A DNA stretch of 64,000 bases from the NCBI GenBank assembly GCA_019022495.1, contig JAFEKR010000003.1:4092001-4156000 (forward strand). The letters run 5' to 3'. The notes below the pieces were generated by a model. The model was not told where the DNA came from. It worked only from the letters and a program-made list of their open reading frames with translations, and did no database searches. Source of the DNA: Epichloe hybrida (Eukaryota > Ascomycota > Sordariomycetes > Hypocreales > Clavicipitaceae). Below are positions 42,375 through 52,916 of this stretch, in pieces; the stretch's first letter is position 1, and each line of letters starts with the position of its first letter. The position numbers and the translations under genes were made by a program.

Positions 42375-44652
42375 ATGCAAACACGCATAAGAGGTCGCAA
42401 ACAGAGCACGCCTGATGGTGATGCTCGATCGGGCATCCCAGCGGCGCGCTTGACGCGTCGTTCTGCCGCTGCCGCTGCTTCGAAAAGCTCTGGTACGGAG
42501 ACACGCGCCAGGCCAGGCTCCCTCTCCTCCGACCCTATCCCCATCCGGGGTGCCCCAAAGCACGGCAAGGCCGTCAGTGTAGCTAGTATAGCAACAAGTC
42601 CCGCCAGAAACGAAGAGGAAACTGAATTTGGTGAAGAGGAAAATGCAGATGGTCCTGGCCGGTCGGGTGGGCTAGGGGCACAAGATGACGATGCTGCCAC
42701 ACAAGAACAGGAGATCCGATGCCAAGTCATGAATTCTCTACTACCAGATCTCAAAAGCGCGACCCGTGGGCTCAAACACCGACTCTCCAACGGGACCTAC
42801 GACAATAGGGTATTTGCTGCTGTTCTCGAGACGAAACGCAGTGCATTTCGTGCTATTCTGAAGGCATACGAGGAGCCTGGCTCAAAGACTCCATTCATCG
42901 ACTTTTCCTGGCTGGAGGAATTCGGCCAGCGCACGGAAACTGACACACGATCTGTCACCCGTGCTTCGATGCAGGCGAACCAAGTGCTTGTACTCGACTT
43001 CATTCGCCAAGACTACATGCGGCAAGACGAGGACGAGCGCTCCTCAGCCGTCCTGTCTTTTCTTACGGCCTTGGATGCCGCGTTTCCACGACTTCTCGGG
43101 TCATCTCGAGACTACGCTCACCAGTTCAATCTCGCACTTGCTATTCGTACGTGTCTGTTCATCGAGACTCTTGCCGCCCAAGTTGACAAGGTCAACGTTG
43201 CCGAAGTCATCGCCTCGATATTCTGCGCAGACAGTAACAACAAAGATTATGCCGCCCGCCTTATTTCGGGACCTTTCAAGAGCCTCGCTGGCATCAATGA
43301 GTTTGAAGAGGGAAGTCAAGAATTGGAACAAATTTCTCAAAGAACTGATTATTTAGCAACCATAGCCCTTAAGGACAAAAAGCACCACGGGGTAGAGAAA
43401 CTTCGTCAAGAATACCCCTTGCAAGACTTGCTCGAAGAGGTTGACAAATGGTGCCTTGACAACTATGCTCTATTGGACGATGCAGAGCCCGCCGAAAAGT
43501 CGAGTGCAAACGAGCCAGTCAATGCTGGAGGGCACGACTTTCAAGGCACGCGGCATACTTTAGATTCCATACCTGAGTCCCAGCCCGAGTCCCAGCCCGA
43601 GTTCCAGCAGATTATTCGCCGGCCAGAAGGTGTCCAGAAGTAAGTGTCTTCTTGTTCGCTCGCTTTGTCAAATGGATCTGCCGATCTTGACAACCTTGAC
43701 AGACTTTGGAAGGTTCCTGGTTTTCTCCGCACAACTTGCTAACTCATTTCATCCACTCAGGGAGCGGTCCTTTGTCGATGTGAAGAGCAACGCCGTTCAA
43801 GAGCTCAGCGCTCTGGGCAATGGTACCACGCCACGACATGACAAGCCGCCTTCGGATGCACCAACCGATTGCGACGAGGGGAACAGGTTTCTCCTGGCAA
43901 GCGAAATAGGCACAAGTCCCGCCAGGGACTCGCCAGGCAAGAGACGACGGGTTCCAGACGACGACGAGGACGACGACGACGACGACGTCTTCGAAACAGA
44001 CACCCGGGGCAACCACGATCCAGATGACCGAAGGGCAAGACTCAAAGCAAAGAACCCACAACCCGAAAGAAAACGCCAACGTCTCCCCAATCAACTACCA
44101 GCGAGCTCCATGCCGCCGCCGCCGCCCTCCTCGTCCGACTCCCATCCCAGCGCAGGCTTCGCCCATCCTGCCGCCGATCCATCCTCCTCCTGCCGACCGG
44201 ACCTGGACAACATCAGGGCCAGAAGAGCCGTCGTCAGCTCACGCGCCCGCGCCCACGACTATTCCTCGTCGTCGCGTTCCGCCCCGGCGCCCCCATCGTC
44301 CAGCCGCGTCGCACCCTCCCAGAAACAGCGCCATCCATGGTCCGACGCCGACTCGGGCGTCCTCATCCGTCTCGTGGCCGAGAAACGCGCCTCATGGTCC
44401 ACCATTGAGCGAAACCACAACCACGAGTTCCACCACCCCCGCAACCAGCAGGCGTATCGCGACAAGGCGCGCAATCTAAAGGTCGATTTCCTCCTCACCG
44501 ACGCCGTCCTGCCTCCCTGCTTTGATCTCGTCATCCTCAGCAAGAAGGAGAACGAGACAGTAATGCGTGCACGCAAGAATCCATGGCGGAGGGAAAGCGA
44601 CATCGACGACAAAGGCAACGCCATCAATACCGATCTTGATTATGCTGTGTGA
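42375..44652 (+). CDS. TRF/Taz1-like telomere repeat-binding protein (TRFH plus telobox Myb)
   Basis: Likely binds double-stranded telomeric DNA as a dimer. Exons are 42375-43639 and 43761-44652 (718 residues); the 121 nt intron rejoins VQK-ERSFVDV. ATG 42375 (MQTRIRGRKQ) is chosen. A disordered basic N-terminus (1-110) is followed by an all-helical domain at about 113-340 (VMNSLLPDLKSATRGLKHRL, FAAVLETKRSAFRAILKAYEE, TPFIDFSWLEEF). I read this as a TRFH-type dimerisation domain. Then come a Ser/Pro/Asp-rich linker with an acidic run and PESQPESQPEFQ repeats, and a C-terminal Myb (about 612-665). The Myb runs HPWSDADSGVLIRLVAEKRASWSTIE and ends in NQQAYRDKARNLKVDFLL, like the Tbf1/Taz1 telobox helix (LKDKARN). 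The TRFH call is weaker than the Myb call. Confidence 0.72.
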
Positions 44653-46131
44653 CAAATGGGGAGGGGTGTCATTTCCCTTTTTGCCCCCCGTTTTTTTTTC
44701 CCCGTCGAATTGTGTATCTACGAGTTATGGATATTTGTAAAATATGCAGGGATAGCTATCGTTCAGGGTATTTCCATGGATCTTCGTTACATTTCGTGCC
44801 AATCTGCTCGTTCAATGTATTCTGTGTCGTATTGATTGCTGCTTGAATCATACCCATGTCGGTTGTGCCGAGCATGGACATCCAAGAGAACCAAGACGGC
44901 AGGCAGCATCTAGCATAGGGTGCCACCACTTACACTAACAGTGTAGCACCGGTCTAGCATAACTCACATTTGACGTTTCTTTCATAGGACATGTTGGCAT
45001 GTTTGGAAAGTACCCACAAGGTATGAAAGTATGTGCCAAGAGCAAGTTGGGGGAGGGGAAGGGGAAGGGGGGTTCGAGGTTTGTTACCGTCTTGACCCGG
45101 TACGCAGACGATTCCTCAGCAAGAGGCGTCGCCACATAGTTATCACGGTAGAATCACGCTTCTGAAGAAAAGACGTCGGAGAGGTGAAGAGAAGACATGC
45201 CGAAAATTCACTACTCTACAAGGCAAATCATGGTTGATCCCCACACCATCCACACACGGGCTACTACTCCAGAGGCCCAGCTCCCTCTATCCGGTTACTA
45301 TATTCGGCAGCGAAGCAGACGCTCCCGGTTCACTCGGGAATCCCAACTGTGCCGAGCGTGAATACTGCCCGAACTCATGTCTGGGGAAAATCTAGCCTTA
45401 TCAGACGGCCCCTTTGCCTGAAAATTGTCCAATCACTCTTTTGGTGATGTCACAAGATAAATACCAAACCAAGAGAATATAGAAAGAAAAAAAAGAAAAA
45501 GGAAAATTGGCATGTTTGCCCATGCTTGCGGTGCAAGAGAGAGAAGAAGGTATAAAGGAAAGGTCAAGTCGTAGTGTAGGGGGTATTAACATAACGGTCG
45601 TTCCTCTAGCCCATGCATGTCCATGCAAGAGTGCCACACCAAAGCGGCTGTCAGGTAGGGAGTGTGAAGTTCATGACTGAGCGAACCTAAAACTCCTTGG
45701 TATGCACCGCCAAATAGCCTTGACGTCATTCAAGGTAGTTTGAAGCACCGGTGGTATCTCGGCCCTCCCCAACCAAGCTGAATATTGCGAGAAGAGATGA
45801 CCACTTCATTGCTGAAGGCCGCTTACTGAGTTTGGTACAAACGTCGGAACGCAGAATCGGATACGAGAAGAATAGAAAAAAACAAACAAAAGATGTGTGT
45901 GAGATAGGTCGCAAGCTGCGTACAAACAAAAGAATACGGGAGAGGCCACAACAATGCAATCGAATAGTTCGGTCAAGTTCGTAGCCAATGATAATGGTTC
46001 CTCATCTCACAGAGGCGTGGTATCCAGTTATCCAGAATAGTAGTCAAGCTAATGCGAGGCTTGGCTAAAGCGGCATAGCCTCGGCCATTGCCCCAGCATA
46101 CAATCGCAAGCGAAACTCAAAATCGCATTAC
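44653..46131. other. Convergent TRF-like/septin spacer
   Basis: 1.48 kb between converging genes. No coding signal; a short A-rich stretch near 45483-45500. Confidence 0.55.
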
Positions 46132-47816
46132 TTATCGGCGGTGAAAAGGCAAGTCTCTCAACTTCAACCGATTTGTTCTCCACCCTTCATACCACTGCTC
46201 ACGACTGGCTTCACGTAATTCGCCGCGCCATTCTGAGAAGACAGCCTCCTTCAAACGCGTGAAATCGCAGTGCTCGTCGTTATAAGGATCTGCGAACCCC
46301 CATGGAAATTGGCGTCCGAGAACAGATGGCTCGTACAAGTCAGGGCAGATGATGGAAAGAGGCATGAATGGGACCTCTTCTTCTTTCGTGTCTTCTTGGG
46401 CTTTGTGGCGACGGACCGAGTGGCTGGACAAGCGGTTTGGGTTTGGAGATGATGGTGGCGACGATGTCGGGTTCTTCGATCCTTGCTCGGCTGAATATTC
46501 GTCCTCTTCTTCTTCGTCAATTCTATTGTCCATGCTGTCAACATCGTCGTCCAACCCCAGAGCCTCAAGCGGGTCAAAATCTGCTTGCTTGATGCTGTTC
46601 CATACAGACTTCTTCAGCACGTTCATATGTTTCGTGGTGATGGTGTCTGCTTTGGCGATCACGGGAATGACAGTGGTTTTTCGGTAAAGACTGCGCAGAA
46701 TTTGGAGGTCGATGTCATCATCAAGTGCGCCAGTTACCCGGCGCGAATCATAGCTGCCTCCGGCCCCAAGAGGACCGCTTGCCCTTTGTCGAGACGCTGC
46801 AATGTTGCGGTCGAGTCGTGAAGGGTCTAAAACCAAGAACACGGCGTGGATGTGAGTGTCCTGAACTCCAGGAGAGCGCACAACCTTCATCTCCTCCGCG
46901 AAAGTATCCTCAAACTTGCTCTCAAGAAAGGCAGTGAGCTCCCTCAGCTGAAGATCAACCAGATTCTTCTCAAAGCCTTCCGAGTCCCACAATGTCAAGC
47001 CGATGCGCTCATTGTCTATTTCCGTCTCCATAAAGTGAGGGACAAAATTCCCCGACGCGGGAGCTGGGAGCCGAAAATCATCCTCATCCGTCTTCTTGGA
47101 TCGCTTTCTGGGAGGCAGTGCGAGTGCTGTCTTGAGGAATTCAAGGAACGATGTTTTACCGGCGCCGCTGGTCCCGATTACCAGGATGCTGTTGGTTTTG
47201 CCCCAAGCCGTTAGACATGTTGAAGACGTTGAAGAAGGGAAAAGAAAGATGTGAGTACCCCCGCCACGCTAAGGCGACAAAAGGAATGAAGGCTTCATGC
47301 CGTCTCGGAGCTGCCACAAACATGACAGGGAGGGGCAACTCACTTGAATGGGGTGGGATCTTTTCTTCTGCGAACCCTCCTAGGGCTGTTGATGGAGCTA
47401 ATGGCGCTGCTAGCATAGCTGTATCGTCCACGGTGCGTCATGCTCTCCGTCCTGGCATACGGATCGAACGTGATCTTGTTGGGAATGGGAGGCACCGGGG
47501 GAACGGTACTGGAGACGTGTTTGCGAGGCTCGGTAGAGGCACGAACATAGTAGCCACCAGAGCTAGAGTTGGAAAGGCTGTAGGCGGGCTCGGGAGGAGA
47601 GGGTTGCAGCTCCCGAGGGAACGCCTTGGATAACTGCTCGGTATTGTTGGCGAACTCGGGTATCTTGGGAGGCGCGCGCAGAGCTGCTTGACGCTGACGT
47701 TCCAGCTCGGCCTCCTTAAGGGCCTGAGCCTTCCTGCCGCCTTTGCCCAAATCGCCGCTTTTACTTCGTCGAAGCAACATTCCGAAGCTAGAGCGTCGAG
47801 GGCGCTGTTCGGTCAT
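46132..47816 (-). CDS. Septin, AspE-like (group 5)
   Basis: Filament-forming GTP-binding protein of the cortex and septa. Exons in transcript order are 47816-47344 and 47188-46132 (509 residues). The 155 nt intron has a GTCTAAC branch and joins PTPFN-ILVIGTSGAGKTSFLEF. The basic, Pro/Ser-rich N-terminus (157 residues) is longer than in the yeast mitotic septins. GTPase motifs are G1 GTSGAGKT (163-170), G3 in LWDSEGF and G4 in AKADTI. An acidic insertion follows G4 (DDDVDSMDNRIDEEEEDEYSAEQ). The septin-unique C-terminal segment ends in WRTNRLKLRDLPFHRR, with no coiled-coil tail. This combination fits the filamentous-fungus-specific AspE class rather than the Cdc3/10/11/12 orthologues. Class assignment is by layout. 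Confidence 0.8.
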
Positions 47817-50809
47817 AACAGGTGTAAAGTTGAGAAGGAGGTGTCGACAGACAATCGAAAGCGAAGGAGCTCACAGTTAAAGCTACGGGCCAAGGATCCA
47901 CGGGGTCCACGTAGCATGTAATGCCGCAAGTGGGCGCGAGGAGCGGAGGGGATAAAATGTATTGACCGAAGACGGCCAACCAGGGGTCAGTCAAATGGCA
48001 AGGTCAAACTGGTGGGTGGGTGTGAGGTTGCTGCTAGCGCGCCGGGGGGGGGGGGGAGAGGCGCTTATATGCAAGTTAGTGTTCAAGGACCTTGGCTCAT
48101 GCAGGTTTGGTCCGAAGCAAGGACGGACTACGCCGTACCTAGCTAGGGTAGATATATTGGTGGGCTGCAGGTGGCCGGTCGGGTTGAAGCGAAGGGAAAG
48201 AAGAGGTGAAGCAAGATGAGGAAGGTGCGAACGGCAGACTGGCGCCCGGGTGCTCGCTCAGCGGCTCGTGGGTGGATTTCGAGAGACGGGTTTCCCGACT
48301 TGAGGAGGATGCGAGGTTGAGAGAATCAAGAGAGAGAATGGAATGGGGTGCGGAGGGGTGTCTGATGGAAGGAGGATTCGAGGTCTTGCACATTTTGGCA
48401 TGGGAAAGAGAAGGAAAACCGATGCGGGCACTCGGGCCACTTGCTGGGGGGTGGACGGGCAGCAAATGAGTAGGGGTCGCCTAATGTGTTGGTTAATCTT
48501 CTTTTATTATGCCGCCACAAGATGAAAGAGAGCCGCAATGGCAATGGATGGTCAGGCCAGACCAATGCGGCCAGACCAATGCGGCCAGGATGGAACTAGA
48601 ATAGAAGCAGAAGCGGACGGCTGGCCACTGGCTGGCTACTGGCTGGCCGCTGGGAGATGATTCAAAGAGTAAAGGTAAAGTAAAGGTAAAGGGGAAGGGG
48701 AAGAGTACGAAGAAACAAAAAGCAAAGCGATGAAGATTCCAGGGCCTTGGATGGGGGGGATGCATGCACGAATGGCCGACGTGTTGGAACCGCGACGGCG
48801 AAGATGGGACAGAAAAAAAGACAAGAGACAATCTTGCGCTATCTTTTTCCTCCGGTCTCTATTATCCGGCGTGCAACCCTGCTGACTTGCAGGGGAAGAA
48901 CACCAGTACATGTACAGAAACGGATCAAAGGAATACATGTACGGACGAGTTGTCAAGTATCAAAGCTAAAATAAGGGCAGCCCGCCGTTCTGGAAGTGAA
49001 GGCGCCACGACTAACCAGATGTGTCTAGTTTGGGACGAGACAGGAATGCCAACGGTAGCGCCTGCCTCGACGAACCCGTAGTAAGTAGTCCGTAGGCAGG
49101 TACGTACATGTAATGCCATGACGATGCTAATGGCGCGTCAGCTGCACGGATCCGTGCCTGTCCAGTTTCGACCCGAGAGAACAGCGTTGATAAAGTTTGT
49201 TGCATCTTGGCTTTCAACCTGCACAGGAAATAGGAAGTCAGTACTGAATGGAGGCATTCGAATTGGCGTCGGCCCTGCTGCATGGCTGACGGTCTGTCCT
49301 GTTTGGCTTGGATGCGGGAAAGAAGATGATGCTTCGAACCAGTCGAGTCGTGTGTCCCGTGGCCGCAATGAGTACATACGAAGCCACAAGCTGAAACGAC
49401 ACGACAGGACAACGACACAATATAACACGACACGGCACAACACGACAGGGCACGGCATGACATGGCATCACGACACGACACGACACGACACGCCACGACA
49501 CGCCACGACACGACTCAACACGACACGCTCTTAATAGATAGCATCGCCTTTGTTGGGTTGGCAGCAGAAGAGCCCACGGGAGACAGACATGATATTGCCA
49601 GTCAGATACCTCGCCTTGACTTGGCCATCAATGCGATCTCAAGTAAGCTGCGCGCGGCCGTCTGGGCTGCCAGCAGTCCAAGCCCTTTTCAGAGCAGCGG
49701 GGCCACACCGGTGCTCGCAATCTTACGGAGCACTAGCAGGGGGGGTCTGCAGTGGGGTCCCAGTAATTCCGAAGAATTTCCACCAGAGTCGCCGTTGCTG
49801 CTGCTTCGGAATTACTAGGACCTACTGTAGTACAATCACTAGATCTACGGAGTAGCGTGTCACACATTGACTGCCACAATCCGCGCCGCTTCCGAATCAG
49901 CCAGGCCAGGCGCGCTCCGTCACATATGTACTCTCTCTGTCTCTCTTACTCGCCCACAGTGTACGGAGTAATATGTACAGAAACACCGCGCAACTGTCAA
50001 TTCTAGCACGCAACATCAACGGATTGACGGCGGGCCAACGGGTCGAGACAAAAGGTACCGAGTACATGCCCGAAGCGGCCCTCAACCCCTGCTGCCCAAA
50101 AACCTACATGTACATAATGTACTGACAGGTGCTGAAACGGCAGGGCATGGCCTGGCCGTTTTATCCTTTATTCGCCACCTACGGACTAATATACGAAGAA
50201 TTTCAAACGTCAACAGGTCCGGGAACATGAGTGCGTCTTCCTTTGAATCTGTAGCCCCCTTCCTCCCTGCAGCTGAAATAGGCATGTAGGCAGGTGTGAC
50301 GATGAATAAGGGGACCTGCGAGTTGATACGATTGGTGGGTCGTCGAGGGAATCCCCCTCAGTCGCAACCATCATGCACGTTGCAGTGTATACGTGCCAAA
50401 AACAACATCGACACGGAAAGTAGTGGTACAATGTACACAAACCCTTTTTATATACCCTACCAAGGACTTTTGACGATGAAAGGAGGAGACTTTTTTTTTG
50501 AGAAAATAAATGTCAGAGACTGGTATTGGAGCCGAGCAGTATGTAGTCTATTCCGCTTCTTATCATACAACATGCATGCCCCCCATGCAGTATACTACAT
50601 CCGTATGCATCCCCGATATTCGTACAGGCCTCGTGGAAGAAATTTTGCGTAGATTTGCGCCATCGCTCAACGGGGAAAACAGAAACAAGTAGTTGGATGA
50701 GAGGGGAAAGAAAAAAGAAGAAAGGACTGTCTCGATATGAAAAAAGACCTTTTGTCGGTCGATATGCTATTCACTTGTGCTGCGCAAATTGCAGCAAGTC
50801 GTCATCTCA
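47817..50809. other. 3 kb intergenic region with pentanucleotide array
   Basis: The first part is the septin promoter (minus strand). A G-run of about 13 lies near 48043-48055. (GTAAAG) and (GGCCAGACCAATGC) repeats occur around 48560-48700. The ACGAC array is at 49395-49529. Several TACATGTA and TACGGAGTA motifs occur (48905-48945, 49105, 49845, 49970, 50105). Long ORFs are repeat translations; no gene is recognised. Confidence 0.55.
49395..49529. repeat. (ACGAC)n degenerate pentanucleotide array
   Basis: About 135 bp of ACGAC/ACACG/GCACG units with drift. It makes all six frames artificially open or Thr/Arg/His-rich. Confidence 0.85.
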
Positions 50810-52916
50810 TCAGCCGTCAAAGACTTCGTGCTGTAGCTCGATTCCATATTCCTGCGCCATGCCGCGCATTCGGCTCTCCATCTCGTCCTCCATGCCGCCG
50901 CCGAGTCCCAGCCACTGCCTCAGCTTGAAGAAGTAGAATGCCACGTCCGTCACAGACATGACCATCTTGAAGAGCACGTGTCTCCAGGCATAGGTCAGTC
51001 TCTGCGGCAAGGGGAGGTTCTTGTCCTGAAAAAGGCTTCTGCTGGCCCATTCGCCCATCATTTTCACCCTGTTGACTGGAGATCCGAGGTACTGGTTATT
51101 CCCCTGGACGATGCGCATGTTTCTGCCGATGAAGAGGAGCTCCTTGGGCCATTTCTCCTCGTCGGCGAGCATGTCCCGCACACTTTGCTTCATGAGCCTC
51201 TGCATGGCGTAGTGTCTCTCCTCAGGGGTCTTGCCGCCGAGCTCCTTGTTCAGTTTCTCGCGCATGGACGTGCCTTCCCCGCCTTCGTAGGGACGCATGA
51301 GGGTTGCACTGGCGAAGAAATCGGCGCCCTTGATGCCCCACTCGGAGGTGATGCGGCTGATGGTCCTGTTGTCCAAGGTCATGAGGGCTTTCCAAAAGGC
51401 GCAGTACTGGTGGCGGAACTTGGGCGACATGTATACGTAGAGGCCGTGGTCGATGAGGACGAGCTCGGCGCGGCCGCTGGGGAGACGTCGGATGAAGATG
51501 TTGCCTGGGTGAGGGTCGCAGTGGACGACGCCCCATTTGAAGATCTGCGCCGAGAAGAGATCGATCATGGTCGTCATGACGTCTTTGGTCGAGAGACCGA
51601 GTCCGCCCCGGCCCCGTGCCCCCTTCCACTCCTGACGCTCTGGCTTGATGTTCTCCCGGAACGGCTGCGTGCGGAGCTCTCGTCGTGCTTTGTCCATGTC
51701 CAGTGGCGGAAGCGGGGATTTGGCACCTGGAGAGCCCTTGCCGTGACCGCCGAGCCATCGCGATGTCATGGCTCTCTTGTCCCATAACCGGACGCCTTCA
51801 ATCCATTCCGTGGTGAGCACCCGGCGGGTGGTGAGATCCGAGTACACCACAGGCACGTACACGCGGCCCCTGAGGCTCTTCTCGGCGTTGACAAGGTCCC
51901 TCATGGTTTCCGAGTTCTTGGCCTCGTTCAGAAAGTCTGTCTCGAGTTCCAGGCGCTCTGTGATGAAGGGCACGAGCGTATAGAGGGGAAGATCAAACCA
52001 TTTCGAGTAGATCCAAGTGACGGTCCTAGTAACCCAAGAATCAGACATTGGCAAGTTCACATGTCCAAAAGCCGCATGGGTGCATTGTGACTTTTTGCTT
52101 GCTGACCTACCGGAAAGCCCATAGATCCCAGGCAATCTGTTTCGCAATCTCTCTCTTCTGGATCTTGATGGCTACCTCGCGGCCGTCAGGCAGTTTCGCC
52201 CAATGGACCTGCGCGACACTGGCGCTCGCTCTGGCTTTGCGCTCCATGACGCCCATGCCATCCTTGCCCGTGAAGCTCACGCCAAAGACCTCCTCTACGC
52301 TCTTGCCGAAATCCTCCCGAATCACCTTCTCCACATCCTTCCAATCGTCTTGCGGCGCATCATCAAACATCCTGCTAAACATCTTCTGGAACTCGGGCGG
52401 CAATATTGCGCTCTGCATGGCAATAGCTTGGCCAATCTTGAGGTATAGGCCTCCATTTGAGCGAAGCAGATCGAACAGCCTCTCTGCGTTGCGAGCGTGG
52501 AGCTCCGGCACAGAGCCCGTCACTACGGCCTCTGGACGAAAGTTTATCTTGTAGTCGAGCGCAACCAGAAGCGAGGTTGCGAAGGTGCGCACCGTTCTTG
52601 CAAACCCGGAGGCATATATCTGCCGATCGGCCACGTAGATTGTGCTGCCACTAACAAGAGCTACCGCCAGCCATCGTGCCCATTTTCTCCCCTTCTTGTA
52701 CTGCTTCGCAGCTCGCGGGGCTCCGAGCTCTTCTGGCGACGGCGGACGAAGAGGCTGGAAGGCGCCAGAGCTCTGCACATGTCGGCGGCATGCGGCAGAG
52801 TCGGGATTTCGACGACCGGAGGCGTCATAGCGAAAAGCTATCCTGCTCACACGACAAGCTCCTGTTGACGAGGGAACCGCTCTCGTCGAGAGGTGCAGCA
52901 TGTTTGGGCGAAGCAT
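50810..52916 (-). CDS. ADCK1/Mcp2-like mitochondrial UbiB-family kinase
   Basis: Atypical kinase of the ABC1/UbiB family, in the branch of yeast Mcp2 and animal ADCK1 (mitochondrial membrane lipid and coenzyme Q homeostasis). Exons in transcript order are 52916-52111 and 52025-50810 (673 residues); the 85 nt intron rejoins DLWAFR-TVTWIYSK. The Arg/Ser-rich N-terminus looks like a mitochondrial targeting sequence, followed by a membrane span (about 79-97). The family hallmark KxGQ appears as LYLKIGQAIAMQ (Lys160-Gln163). The Ala-rich loop is RASASVAQVHWAKL, the Lys is in VAIKIQ, the catalytic loop is VVHCDPHPGN, and the metal motif is LIDHGLY (DHG instead of DFG, typical of the ADCK1 branch). 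An insert of about 60 residues (GGHGKGSPGAKSPLPP...) interrupts the kinase core. Confidence 0.9.

Noticed and set aside
49011..49534. Overlapping ORFs on both strands
   Set aside because: They are translations of the ACGAC array (CRVVSCRVV, RHDTTRHAT).
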